Shown: positions 54,147 to 63,800, numbered from the stretch's first letter. The stretch is DNA of 64,000 nucleotides from Ferrimonas lipolytica (GCF_012295575.1 NZ_CP051180.1:496001-560000), one strand, 5' to 3'. Program-made: numbers and translations. The notes: generated from the sequence alone by a model not told the origin.

Positions 54147-54502
54147 GGTGTCACAGTTAAGTGCTGAGATTGATATCAAGCCTTCGGCTTTACCGGTTGC
54201 CGTACTCTTAAGGGCAGTGTAGTAGTTAGCTGTTGAAGTTTATCTTAAGTCTTCGGCTTCACCGATTTCGGTGCTTTTAGAGGGTTATATCGCGGTGGCG
54301 ACGGCAACATTCTTGTATGTATTAGGGGGAGCTTCGCCCCCTTTGGAATCCCCCTCGGCCATAGAGCTCAGTCTAAAACGCTTCGCTGGACCGCTCCAAT
54401 GCGGCAGAAGATAAATAGCGATAGTGCTTTACCCTTTGTATCGCGACTCGGCTAGCCGGTGCTTTAACAGCATTGGAAACAACAACACTTAGTTGGTACA
54501 CA
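54147..54502 (-). repeat. GGCTGTGT element, copy B (one copy next to a fragment of another)
   Basis: 54147-54212 matches the right end of copy A in reverse (TCACAGTTAAGTGCTGAG, then GCCGTACTCTTAAGGG). At 54213 a second end begins (GGCAGTGTAGTAGTTAGCTG) and an almost full-length copy runs to 54502. The final GCC of its last end is missing, and it abuts the A-tract of a terminator. This suggests one element inserted into or beside another. Confidence 0.85.
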
Positions 54503-54534
54503 AAAAAAGCCACAATCGACGATTATGGCTTTTC
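54503..54534 (-). terminator. Probable terminator of the coiled-coil protein gene
   Basis: On the minus strand AAGCCATAATCG/CGATTGTGGCTT (one G-U pair, 1-nt loop) is followed by T6-7. It lies 110 bp after the stop of the gene at 54647. Confidence 0.7.
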
Positions 54535-54646
54535 TTAGCTGCGAATTTATAGCAATTACATTAGGTGCTTGAGCTATCTGTTACGACGGCGAATTACACC
54601 AAACAGGGCATTGAGTGCAGTCATTCGTTGCGCCAATATTATCCTG

Positions 54647-55417
54647 TCACCATTTCTTTTTCGGTGAGAATAACTCGTCGAGATCGTCGATTGCATTCTC
54701 AGCAACGCCTTCAACATGCTCTTGTAAACTGGACTGTTGACGTTCGGTTAACTCATCTAACAGTTCTTTCGCTTTTTGTTGCATTAGTTGTTGATACTGT
54801 TCGTCATTGGTCGCTTGCGATAACACTTTAGCCAGTTGCCCTAAGTGCTGGCGAGCGGAGCCATTTTGCAGCTGCGCAGCAGCTAGTTTGGCGCGATCAA
54901 GTAACACAGTTGCATTGATACGCAACTGCAGTTGGTTGATGCGTTGAGCTTCAGTCACAAACTCATCGTGGTTTAGGCTACCTCGGGTTTGTTCCTGCTT
55001 AATAAAATCTTTGAGGCGCTTAAGTGCTTTAATCAGAGCAACAATCTTCTTGTGCTCAGAAGGAACCTTGAAGCTATCGACGCTGCGTTCGGTAGCGGGT
55101 GAGGTTTTTAGTTCAGAAAGCAGATTGTTGATGTCGATCTGGCGTTGCAACATATCAGCATTGCGCGGCTCTATTGCTAAGAATTGTTTTACGGCGTCAA
55201 GCTGGCGGGTTTTTAACGAGCGCACTAACGCATTGGTGTATGGCAGCAATGCCCCTGCTGCCTGCAGTTGTTCTATCTCAGTTAAGATTGCTTTTTGCTT
55301 AGCGAGTTCTTGGCGGCGGGCTCTTTCTAGTTTTACTTTGTGTTGCTGCAGCATGTTAATGCCGACAATAACCAACAACAGGGCGCCTAATAAGACGACG
55401 ACAATAGTTACGGACAT
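54647..55417 (-). CDS. Membrane-anchored coiled-coil protein of unknown function
   Basis: 256 residues: one N-terminal TM helix (about 5-22, IVVVLLGALLLVIVGINM), then an almost wholly helical, Gln/Lys/Leu-rich region with coiled-coil heptads through residue ~235, and a basic tail SPKKKW. I do not recognise a domain. It lies between topA and cysB in opposite orientation, where related bacteria also carry an uncharacterised gene. A structural or cell-division-related role would be guesswork. Confidence 0.75.
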   Translation of the reverse strand: MSVTIVVVLLGALLLVIVGINMLQQHKVKLERARRQELAKQKAILTEIEQLQAAGALLPYTNALVRSLKTRQLDAVKQFLAIEPRNADMLQRQIDINNLLSELKTSPATERSVDSFKVPSEHKKIVALIKALKRLKDFIKQEQTRGSLNHDEFVTEAQRINQLQLRINATVLLDRAKLAAAQLQNGSARQHLGQLAKVLSQATNDEQYQQLMQQKAKELLDELTERQQSSLQEHVEGVAENAIDDLDELFSPKKKW

Positions 55418-55555
55418 TTCGATTTTTCTAACGTTCTTAAAGTAGCACTAATCGTACACTAAAGCGGAGCCTCGGTGACAGCCACTGTCATCGCATCAAA
55501 CACTTTGCTTATTCCAATTTGCTCAATTTATTGCTATCAATATAACTAAATCTAA

Positions 55556-56548
<993 letters not shown>

Positions 56549-56579
56549 GCACTGGCAGCTCGATTTTAGCTACTTAGGG

Positions 56580-57953
56580 TTAGCACTCAACAATGTTAAC
56601 CGCGAGGCCGCCTTTGGCGGTCTCTTTGTATTTACTGCGCATGTCCATGCCGGTATCCCACATGGTCTTAATGACTTTATCAAGGGACACCTTATGCATG
56701 CCATCGCCACGCATGGCCAAACGGGAAGCATTGATCGCCTTTACTGCGCCCATGGCATTGCGCTCGATACAAGGTACCTGTACCAAGCCGCCAACCGGAT
56801 CGCAGGTAAGCCCGAGATTGTGCTCCATGCCGATCTCTGCGGCGTTTTCAACATTGGCTACAGTGCCACCGATGATCTCGGTTAGTGCGCCTGCTGCCAT
56901 TGAACAGGCCACGCCGACTTCGCCTTGGCAACCTACCTCAGCCCCAGAGATGGAGGCGTTTTTCTTGTAGAGAATGCCAATCGCTGCCGCGGTTAATAGA
57001 TAGCGGCAGGCGATATCCTTATTAACCGGTTGGATAAAGCGATCGTAATAACACAATACCGCAGGGATGATCCCCGCGGCGCCATTGGTTGGTGCGGTAA
57101 CGACCCGGCCACCGGCGGCATTCTCTTCGTTGACTGCCATGGCAAACAGGTTGACCCAGTCCATGGCATTGAGCGGGTCTTGATTGGTGCTCCCTTCAGC
57201 TTGCAAACGACGGTGCAATGCTGGTGCTCGACGGCGCAATTTGAGGCCACCAGATAGTATGCCTTCGATGCGACAGCCTCTATCGACACAGGCAATCATG
57301 GTTTGCCAGATGTGCCACAGTTTATCCTGCACTTCATTTTCGCTGCGTAATACCTTCTCGTTAGCCATCATCAACGAGGCGATAGATAAGCCATGCTCAG
57401 TGCACAGCTCAACCAACTCGTGGGCACTGCTGAAGGAGTAGGGCTGGGTTTGGGCGACTTGGTTGATCTCATCTTTACGCTCTATCTCAACTTCATCTAG
57501 TACAAAGCCGCCGCCAATGGAGAAGTAGGTGCGTTGATAGATGATGCTGTCATCTTTAAGCGCTTTAATGGTCATGGCGTTGGCGTGCTGTGGCAGGCTT
57601 TTGCGACGATGATAGGTGATGCCGTTGGAACGGGTAAATTTAACTTGATGCTCACCGTTCAGGCTTAACTGTTGTGATTCAGCCACTGCCTTTAACTTTG
57701 TTTCTACTGAATCCGGATCGCATCGCTCCGGTTGCTCACCTAGGAGGCCAAGCACAACCGCTTTACCACTGCCGTGGCCTTTGCCGGTTTGACCGAGTGA
57801 ACCAAACAGTTCCACTTGCAGTTCGTTAGTTTGAGTGAGTTGATTGTTGTCGCTGAGATCGCTGAGGAAACGATTTGCGGCACGCATTGGGCCCACGGTA
57901 TGGGAGCTGGATGGGCCGATACCAATGCTGAACATATCGAACACGCTGATCAT
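56580..57953 (-). CDS. sdaA: L-serine ammonia-lyase (L-serine deaminase), iron-sulfur type
   Basis: 457-residue enzyme converting L-serine to pyruvate and ammonia with a [4Fe-4S] cluster. N-terminal [21 protein letters not shown] (core [13 protein letters not shown]) and the C-terminal cluster Cys residues in [32 protein letters not shown] (core [12 protein letters not shown]). ATG at 57953 has AAGGATATTTT upstream; the longer frame adds 13 non-conserved residues. It is a single-chain (SdaA/SdaB/TdcG) type. It is convergent with cysB. Confidence 0.95.
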   Translation of the reverse strand: MISVFDMFSIGIGPSSSHTVGPMRAANRFLSDLSDNNQLTQTNELQVELFGSLGQTGKGHGSGKAVVLGLLGEQPERCDPDSVETKLKAVAESQQLSLNGEHQVKFTRSNGITYHRRKSLPQHANAMTIKALKDDSIIYQRTYFSIGGGFVLDEVEIERKDEINQVAQTQPYSFSSAHELVELCTEHGLSIASLMMANEKVLRSENEVQDKLWHIWQTMIACVDRGCRIEGILSGGLKLRRRAPALHRRLQAEGSTNQDPLNAMDWVNLFAMAVNEENAAGGRVVTAPTNGAAGIIPAVLCYYDRFIQPVNKDIACRYLLTAAAIGILYKKNASISGAEVGCQGEVGVACSMAAGALTEIIGGTVANVENAAEIGMEHNLGLTCDPVGGLVQVPCIERNAMGAVKAINASRLAMRGDGMHKVSLDKVIKTMWDTGMDMRSKYKETAKGGLAVNIVEC

Positions 57954-58192
57954 AAAATATCCTTGTACTGAGAGACGTTCTATCCGGAACATGGAGCGAT
58001 GTTACCTCAGTCGCCGATGTGCCCCAACCAGCAATCAGCCTAACCAGCACAGGTTAGACTTGATTCTGCCACCGGACAGCGACACTCTATTGAGGTAGGG
58101 TCACTACTGTGGCCAAAGCGTAGTGACGATCACTACGGTTCGCTTCACCACAACCATACTAGAAGCAGTCGATTGAATATGGAGAGTAAGGG

Positions 58193-58732
58193 ATGATTCT
58201 TTATTTGCACGGGTTTGATGCCACCAGTCCAGGTAATCACCAAAAGGTGCTGCAGTTAAAGATGATTGATGACGACGTCAGGATGATCAACTACTCGACT
58301 GTACACCCCCGTCATGACATGCAGCATCTGCTCAATGAAGTAACCAAACAGCTCAACTATAGCGATGATAAGAACCCAATTATTGTAGGTGTTGGTCTTG
58401 GCGGTTATTGGGCTGAGCGCATCGGCTTTTTATGTAAGCTCCGTTCAGTGCAGTTCAACCCTAACCTGTGGCCACACACCAATATGGTCGGCAAAATTGA
58501 CCGTCCAGAAGAGTACGAAGACATTGCTGATAAGTGCGCTAAGGACTTCCGCAAGCTGAACCAATCACGCTCGTTGGTTATCTTGTCCAGAAACGATGAG
58601 GTGCTTGATATCACCGAAATCGCCGCCACGCTTGCGCCGTTCTATGACGTCGTTTGGGATGAGCAGCAACCACACAAATTCCCTAAGATCAGTGCTCACT
58701 TGTCACGCATAGACGCTTTTCGAAACGCCTAA
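58193..58732 (+). CDS. ycfP: YcfP family alpha/beta-hydrolase-like protein (UPF0227)
   Basis: 179 residues; N-terminal [22 protein letters not shown] (core [15 protein letters not shown]), [27 protein letters not shown] and the C-terminal [13 protein letters not shown]. The usual nucleophile serine of the GxSxG elbow is Gly here (GVGLGG), as in E. coli YcfP, so a hydrolase activity is doubtful. Role unknown. ATG has GGAGAGTAAGG upstream. Confidence 0.9.
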   Translation: MILYLHGFDATSPGNHQKVLQLKMIDDDVRMINYSTVHPRHDMQHLLNEVTKQLNYSDDKNPIIVGVGLGGYWAERIGFLCKLRSVQFNPNLWPHTNMVGKIDRPEEYEDIADKCAKDFRKLNQSRSLVILSRNDEVLDITEIAATLAPFYDVVWDEQQPHKFPKISAHLSRIDAFRNA

Positions 58733-58856
58733 CGCGAGATAACCATGCGACCAAGGAAGGTTGCAAATCGCAGTAACAATTACCAATGATGCAATATGAT
58801 GTTTGTATCGTGTTGATTTTATTGTTACTTTGCGAAAAATTTCATCAAGGAAGATC

Positions 58857-59366
58857 ATGGAACGGTTATTTGAATCACTACTGTGGAAAAGTCGACTTAC
58901 GTTGTTGTTGGCCGTTGTTAGCTGTGTAATTGCTGGCATTGCGCTGATCGTGTTGGGAATCTCAGAGGTGTGGCATCTACTGCATATGTTGTGGCAGTAC
59001 TTACTTGATGCCAATGCCGGTGTAAGTCGCGATCAGCTGGTACTGGTGGTGATCGAAGTGCTTGATACCTTCTTACTGTCCTCGGTGCTGTTCATCTTTT
59101 CGTTTGGCTTATACGAGCTGTTTGTTAGCCGGATTGAACAAGCACAAGACCATGGCTCTAAGGCGTTTGCCATCAACAGCATCGACCAACTTAAAGCTAA
59201 GCTTGGCAAAGTGGTGCTGATGCTGTTGGTTATTAAGGTGTTTGCCTTATTGGTGGAGATCCGCCCCAACAGTATGTTGGAGCTACTCTACATGGCGCTG
59301 ATCGTCTTGTTGATTGCGTTAAGCTTATGGCTCAGTAACGGTGGGCCGAAATCCGAGCCAAAGTAA
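58857..59366 (+). CDS. YqhA family membrane protein (UPF0114)
   Basis: 169 residues; three to four TM helices (about 14-35, 57-78 combined with 70-90, 110-132, 136-155). Pattern IEVLDTFLLSSVLFIFSFGLYELFVSRI (core DTFLLSSVLFIFSFGLYELF) is the UPF0114 signature. ATG at 58857 has AAGGAAGATC upstream; the frame is open 18 codons before it. Function unknown. Its stop touches the end of dusC, which is convergent. Confidence 0.85.
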   Translation: MERLFESLLWKSRLTLLLAVVSCVIAGIALIVLGISEVWHLLHMLWQYLLDANAGVSRDQLVLVVIEVLDTFLLSSVLFIFSFGLYELFVSRIEQAQDHGSKAFAINSIDQLKAKLGKVVLMLLVIKVFALLVEIRPNSMLELLYMALIVLLIALSLWLSNGGPKSEPK

Positions 59367-60320
59367 TCAAGCTTGGGTTTTGATTAGATGCGTTGCCCCT
59401 AGCGCGGTAACAATCTCGTTAGGGCTACGTAAGCGTCGGATCACTTCAAAGTCTGCCTGCGCCTCAGGATATTGACGGATCAGATAGCGAAACCACTGCT
59501 TGATGCGGTTGGGATAGTAGATCCCCTTATCGCCGTAGAGCTCGAAACCGGAGTAGTCGATAAGTACTTGTTTCATCTCTTGCCAGCTGAGCGGGGCAGC
59601 GTCGGTTTTAATGCACTCCGCCAGATTGGGTAGAGCTAAGGCGCCACGACCGATCATCAGATCTTTGCTGCCAGTAATTTCACGACAACGCTTGGCATCT
59701 GCTGCCGACCAGATCTCGCCGTTAGCAATTACTGGAATAGACAGGGCATTGTTGATGGCGCCGATCGACTCCCAATCAATCTTATCGGCTTTGTAGCCGT
59801 CATCCTTAGTACGCCCGTGTACACATAATTCGGCAGCGCCGGCATCCTGTGCCGCGAAGGCGTTATCCATCATTAAGTCTTTGTCGTTAAACCCTAAGCG
59901 GATCTTAGCGGTTACCGGTTTATCGCTCGGTACTGCATCGCGAACCGCTTTGATGATGTCATGGAGCGCTTGTGGCTCTTTGAGCAGCACAGCCCCCCCT
60001 TTCGATTGGTTAACCTGCTTTGCCGGGCAACCAAAGTTGAGATCAACCCCGTCTGAGCCAAGCTCAACCGCACGGGCTGCATTGAGTGCCATCCAATCTG
60101 GGTTCTGTCCCAATAATTGTACCCGCACCGGTACACCCGCTGGGGTTTTACCGCCATTGTTCAGTTCCGGGCACAAACGTCGGTAGGTACGCTCTGGTAG
60201 TAGCTGGTCCACAACGCGAACGAACTCTGAGACGCACATGTCTACCCCGAACTGTCGGGTCAACATATCACGCATTAAAGCGTCCATTACGCCTTCCATT
60301 GGGGCCAGAATTACTCTCAT
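59367..60320 (-). CDS. dusC: tRNA-dihydrouridine(16) synthase
   Basis: 317-residue FMN-dependent Dus enzyme that reduces uridine in tRNA (U16 for DusC in E. coli). Marks: ILAPMEGVMDALMRDMLTR (core APMEGVMDALMRD), catalytic Cys in DLNFGCPAKQVNQSKGG (core NFGCPAKQVN), and GDKGIYYPNRIKQWFRYL (core NRIKQWFRYL) typical of DusC. ATG at 60320. It is convergent with the YqhA-like gene. Confidence 0.92.
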   Translation of the reverse strand: MRVILAPMEGVMDALMRDMLTRQFGVDMCVSEFVRVVDQLLPERTYRRLCPELNNGGKTPAGVPVRVQLLGQNPDWMALNAARAVELGSDGVDLNFGCPAKQVNQSKGGAVLLKEPQALHDIIKAVRDAVPSDKPVTAKIRLGFNDKDLMMDNAFAAQDAGAAELCVHGRTKDDGYKADKIDWESIGAINNALSIPVIANGEIWSAADAKRCREITGSKDLMIGRGALALPNLAECIKTDAAPLSWQEMKQVLIDYSGFELYGDKGIYYPNRIKQWFRYLIRQYPEAQADFEVIRRLRSPNEIVTALGATHLIKTQA

Positions 60321-60501
60321 AGGGTTTGGGATCTCATGCTGAAGCGAAAATAACGGTGAAAATTTTAGCGGCGAAGTTTACCAGCAAACCACAGAAACGC
60401 CACTAACGAAGGACTGAGTGATCTTCAAAAAACCAACTAAAGTAAGAAATGTTGAAATAATGTGAAATAAGATCGTAATAGCTAAGGTCTTCTTGATTGA
60501 G

Positions 60502-60520
60502 CCAGCGCATAGGCCGCTGG
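60502..60520 (+). promoter_or_regulatory. Hairpin in the leader of the HvfA-like precursor gene
   Basis: CCAGCG/CGCTGG with a 7-nt loop, about 35 bp before the ATG. It could stabilise the leader or regulate translation; there is no T-tract. Confidence 0.35.
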
Positions 60521-60554
60521 ATAACACAGGTTTAGACCAAAAGGATAAAATATC

Positions 60555-60977
60555 ATGACGAATGTAAAGAAAACCTCTGTTGCTGCTGCCTTGGGTGCGC
60601 TGGTTGTTGGTGGCACTTTAGTTACGGCTCAAGCAAACCCATTCTCTGCGACTGAACTGGCTCAAGGCTATGAAATTTCGACCCTTACTGGTGACAAGGG
60701 GGCAGAAGGCAAATGCGGCGAAGGCAAGTGTGGTGGTGAAAATAAAGGCAAAGAGGGTAAGTGCGGCGAAGGTAAATGTGGCGGCGAGAAAGCCAAAGAG
60801 GGCAAGTGCGGCGAAGGTAAATGTGGTGGCGAGAAAGCCAAAGAGGGCAAGTGCGGCGAAGGTAAGTGTGGCGGCGAGAAAGCCAAAGAGGGTAAGTGTG
60901 GCGAAGGTAAGTGCGGCGGCGATAAGAAAGCCAAAGAGGGTAAGTGTGGTGAAGGCAAGTGCGGTGGTGACAAGTAA
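60555..60977 (+). CDS. hvfA: HvfA/bufferin-type RiPP precursor with 12 EGKCG motifs
   Basis: 140 residues: signal peptide 1-27 (hydrophobic VAAALGALVVGGTLV, cleavage after TAQA), a short leader (28-50), then six blocks each containing EGKCGEGKCGG from residue 51 to the end. There are 12 EGKCG motifs and 12 Cys, no other Cys. In known HvfA and bufferin peptides an MNIO enzyme converts such cysteines to oxazolone/thioamide or thiooxazole groups that bind copper in the periplasm. The DNA repeats with a ~45-bp period. ATG has AAGGATAAAATATC upstream. MNIO and partner genes follow. The antisense frame is a composition artefact. Confidence 0.93.
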   Translation: MTNVKKTSVAAALGALVVGGTLVTAQANPFSATELAQGYEISTLTGDKGAEGKCGEGKCGGENKGKEGKCGEGKCGGEKAKEGKCGEGKCGGEKAKEGKCGEGKCGGEKAKEGKCGEGKCGGDKKAKEGKCGEGKCGGDK

Positions 60978-61074
60978 CCACCTCGATAACTCTCTTAATG
61001 GTAAGCCGATTGACTGAACTGCGTTTGAGTGAAACGGTTTAACTATTAGGTTAAATTATCGTTAATAAGCCAAC

Positions 61075-61097
61075 AAGGCTGGCCTCGGTCAGCCTTT
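61075..61097 (+). terminator. Hairpin between precursor and MNIO genes (possible partial terminator)
   Basis: Stem AAGGCTG/CAGCCTT with an 8-nt loop, weak T-tract (TTTGCT). It lies in the 153-bp gap and could keep the maturase level below the precursor level. Confidence 0.5.
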
Positions 61098-61129
61098 GCT
61101 ATATTTAGGGTAACGCAAGGAGTAGCAAC

Positions 61130-61975
61130 ATGACCCAACTGAGTGGTGCGGGTGTAGGATTGCGGCGTGAAATGGTACAGCAGCTTAGCCAAGGGGCAAT
61201 ACCGGACCCAATTCATTTTATGGAAGTGGCGCCGGAAAACTGGTTGCGGGTAAACCCTAAGTTAGCGCGTCAGTTTCGAGCGCTAACAGAGCGGGTACCA
61301 TTTGTATGTCACGGTTTGTCACTCTCCATTGGTGCGCCAGCGCCACTGGACGAATCGTTTGTTCGTCAGCTGAGAATCTTCCTCGACCAGCACAATATTG
61401 AGATCTATTCCGAACATCTGTCCTATTGCTCTGGCAACGCTCATCTATACGATCTGATGCCGATTCCATTCACCGAGGCTGCGGTTAATCATGTTGCTGA
61501 GCGGGTCAGTCGCGTTCAGGATATTCTCGGTCGTCGACTGGTGTTGGAGAATGTCTCCTATTACGCCGAACCCGGTGCCGAAATGAGCGAGTTGGAGTTT
61601 GTTAATGCGGTGCTTGAACGTGCCGACTGTGAGCTCTTACTAGACGTAAACAACATCTATGTAAACAGCGTTAACCATCGTTACGACCCCTATCAATTTT
61701 TGCAAGGGTTGCCATCTGAGCGGGTGCGCTACATGCATATCGCAGGGCATTACAACGAGGCCGACGATCTCATTGTGGATACCCACGGAGCGGACGTGAT
61801 TGAACCGGTGTGGGATCTATTGCAACAAAGCTATCGTTTGCATGGCATTCACCCAACCTTGCTAGAGCGAGATTTCAATCTGCCTGAGATGGATCAGTTA
61901 ATAACTGAGGTTAGCCGCATTAACGACATCCAAGCAAAAGTGCTTAACTGTGCCACGGAGGTGCAAACAGCATGA
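61130..61975 (+). CDS. hvfB: MNIO-type RiPP maturase (DUF692), HvfB-like
   Basis: 281-residue TIM-barrel multinuclear non-heme iron oxidase. Marks: PIHFMEVAPENWL, YSEHLSYCSGNAHLYDLMPIPF (core SEHLSYCSG), LVLENVSYYAEPG (core LENVSYY), LLLDVNNIYVNSVNH and YMHIAGHYN, with His, Glu, Asp and Asn metal ligands in these blocks. It would modify the EGKCG cysteines of the adjacent precursor. AAGGAGTAGCAAC lies ahead of the ATG. The partner gene overlaps by 4 bp. Confidence 0.95.
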   Translation: MTQLSGAGVGLRREMVQQLSQGAIPDPIHFMEVAPENWLRVNPKLARQFRALTERVPFVCHGLSLSIGAPAPLDESFVRQLRIFLDQHNIEIYSEHLSYCSGNAHLYDLMPIPFTEAAVNHVAERVSRVQDILGRRLVLENVSYYAEPGAEMSELEFVNAVLERADCELLLDVNNIYVNSVNHRYDPYQFLQGLPSERVRYMHIAGHYNEADDLIVDTHGADVIEPVWDLLQQSYRLHGIHPTLLERDFNLPEMDQLITEVSRINDIQAKVLNCATEVQTA

Positions 61976-62703
61976 GCGATTTTAGTCAAATTCAGCAGCA
62001 GTTTATGGATCACATCCGTGCCCCAGAACCTGGCTCACCACCGTTGCAGTTGGAAGCACGACGGATGGACATATACCGCGAGCTGATGTTTAACAACGTG
62101 TGTGGCTTTATCAACAGTGGTTATCCAGTGTTGAAATCGATTACTGACGAGTTGGTTTGGCAACAGCGGCTACGAACGTTTTTTGCTGAATACGACTGCC
62201 ATTCCCCCCTGTTTGTCGACATTTCGGCGGCTTTTCTTCACTTTTTGCAGCAGCAACCGGATCTGCTCCTGTGGGAGGTGGAACTGGCACACTATGAGCA
62301 ATTAGAGTTGAAAATAGACATCTTAGCGGAAGTTACCGACCAAACCGCGATAACTGAAGCTGAGCAGTTGCTTAGTGCTAGCTTATGCCTCTATCGAGCC
62401 GCCGAGATAGGTAAGTATGGCTACCCAGTACATCAGATAGGCGTTGACAACCCACAGGTTGAAGCGCAGCCAACCTACCTGTTGGTCTATCGCAATGCTG
62501 AAGATGATGTCGCCTTTATGGAACTCAACCCAATGACGGCGCAGCTGGTGGGTTACGTTCAGCAGCATCCCGGCTGTAGTGCCCAGCAAGTGGCCGAAGC
62601 GATGATTACCGCCATGCCAGAGCTAGAACCTGAGGTTGTTGCCCAAGGGGCCGGACAGCTGATGTTACAAATGGCTGGGCAAGGAATAATTCGACAGCAG
62701 TAA
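61972..62703 (+). CDS. hvfC: RiPP maturation partner protein, HvfC-like (DUF2063)
   Basis: 243 residues: N-terminal DUF2063 helical domain (about 1-95, QQQFMDHIRAPEPGS and IYRELMFNNVCGFINSGYPVL, core NNVCGFINSGYPVL) and a C-terminal domain (about 150-243) with YLLVYRNAEDDVAFMELNP (core VYRNAEDDVAFMEL) and a winged-helix-like end. Such proteins bind the precursor and the MNIO enzyme as one complex. ATGA overlap with the MNIO gene. No DoxX-type hvfD is seen downstream. Confidence 0.92.
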   Translation: MSDFSQIQQQFMDHIRAPEPGSPPLQLEARRMDIYRELMFNNVCGFINSGYPVLKSITDELVWQQRLRTFFAEYDCHSPLFVDISAAFLHFLQQQPDLLLWEVELAHYEQLELKIDILAEVTDQTAITEAEQLLSASLCLYRAAEIGKYGYPVHQIGVDNPQVEAQPTYLLVYRNAEDDVAFMELNPMTAQLVGYVQQHPGCSAQQVAEAMITAMPELEPEVVAQGAGQLMLQMAGQGIIRQQ

Positions 62704-62829
62704 ACTTCTTTTTTATTGGTTTGGGCTAATAAGTTGATAAATCAGCGTAAAACCCTACGTTTTATCGGTGTTTGTGTGACCAAGATCAACTTATACTGCC
62801 GCCAACAAAATACATGGGAGTTTGTCGTC

Positions 62830-62949
62830 ATGGAACACACGGAATTTAAAGAACCTTATAATATTCTTCACTTTTTAGGCTTTTTGTTAGTGTTGGCTAT
62901 TCCTACTTTACCGGCATCATTAACCTGGATAAGTATCCTTAGTCGTTAA
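62830..62949 (+). CDS. Small single-span membrane protein (39 aa)
   Basis: MEHTEFKEPYNILHFLGFLLV begins it (core MEHTEFKEPYN): one TM segment at about 13-36, ending TWISILSR. GGGAG lies 8 bases before the ATG. It lies 126 bp after the HvfC-like gene on the same strand, so it may belong to the operon, but this is uncertain. No known family recognised. Confidence 0.55.
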   Translation: MEHTEFKEPYNILHFLGFLLVLAIPTLPASLTWISILSR

Positions 62950-63076
62950 CGGATAGCCTTGTATAGCAACGGTTTTAGTGAAATTGACGCAATTTATTGC
63001 CGTAGAGCCCGTTGCGCAACATTGTAGTTGCATCTCGCAATTAAGGTGCTTAAGCTTAGCCAGCAATACGGTTGAT

Positions 63077-63113
63077 AAGTCCAGATTGTAAATTTACAAG
63101 CTGGACTTTTTTA
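63077..63113 (+). terminator. Terminator immediately upstream of apt
   Basis: Stem AAGTCCAG/CTGGACTT enclosing a second palindrome TTGTAAATTTACAA, followed by T6. It ends 36 bp before the apt ATG. It may end the MNIO operon transcript or attenuate apt. Confidence 0.8.
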
Positions 63114-63148
63114 TTGTGGCTAGGCCACCTGTAGAAAAAGACGACATC

Positions 63149-63694
63149 ATGAATCAAGCTTCATTGGCTGTGCTGAAAGACAGCATCAAAACCATCCCTG
63201 GCTACCCTAAGCCGGGCATCATGTTCCGCGACGTAACTTCTTTGTTGGAAGACGGCAAAGCATTTCGTCTGAGCATTGAGCTGCTGGCACAGCAGTTCAA
63301 AGATCACGGGTTCACCAAGATTGTTGGTACCGAAGCTCGCGGCTTTCTGTTTGGCGCTCCGTTAGCGTACGAATTGGGTCTGGGTTTTGTGCCGGTTCGT
63401 AAGCCAGGCAAGTTGCCTCGCCCAACTAATGCTGAATCCTACGAGTTGGAATACGGTACCGATACGTTAGAGATCCACAAAGACGCTATCGTTCCTGGCG
63501 ACAAAGTGTTGCTGGTCGATGATCTTCTTGCTACCGGTGGCACCATCGAAGCAACCGCTAAACTGGTTCGTGATTTAGGCGGTATCGTAACCGACGCAGC
63601 CTTTGTGATTAACTTGCCAGATCTGGGCGGCGCTAAGCGCTTGGATGCAATTGATCTGAACGTATTGTCACTGTGTGAGTTTGAAGGCGACTGA
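63149..63694 (+). CDS. apt: Adenine phosphoribosyltransferase
   Basis: 181 residues (E. coli 183); makes AMP from adenine and PRPP. Marks: [21 protein letters not shown] (core [12 protein letters not shown]), [22 protein letters not shown] and the PRPP loop [16 protein letters not shown] at 63149 ([11 protein letters not shown]) is the family-like start; the 11-codon extension has no support. dnaX follows, as in enterics. Confidence 0.95.
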   Translation: MNQASLAVLKDSIKTIPGYPKPGIMFRDVTSLLEDGKAFRLSIELLAQQFKDHGFTKIVGTEARGFLFGAPLAYELGLGFVPVRKPGKLPRPTNAESYELEYGTDTLEIHKDAIVPGDKVLLVDDLLATGGTIEATAKLVRDLGGIVTDAAFVINLPDLGGAKRLDAIDLNVLSLCEFEGD

Positions 63695-63713
63695 TCGCGA
63701 TTCAACCTCATTC

Positions 63714-63742
63714 TAAAGCCGAGCACATGCTCGGCTTTTTGC
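63714..63742 (+). terminator. Terminator of apt
   Basis: Stem AAAGCCGAGCA/TGCTCGGCTTT with a 2-nt loop and T-rich tail. Confidence 0.88.
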
Positions 63743-63800
63743 TTTCTGAAATGTGATACATTGATCCCAAAGTGTCCCCTTTAATCGTTATTGGATAATC

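Noticed and set aside
58193-58732. Inactivated YcfP (GxSxG serine replaced by Gly)
   Set aside because: The same GVGLGG is normal in E. coli YcfP, so it is a family property, not a mutation.
60668-60973. Antisense 101-codon frame rich in SPHLPS repeats
   Set aside because: It is the reverse complement of the EGKCG repeats and has no start signal; composition makes it stay open.
62950-63148. Purine riboswitch upstream of apt
   Set aside because: I see only a terminator-like hairpin. The three-way-junction core sequences of purine riboswitches are not present.
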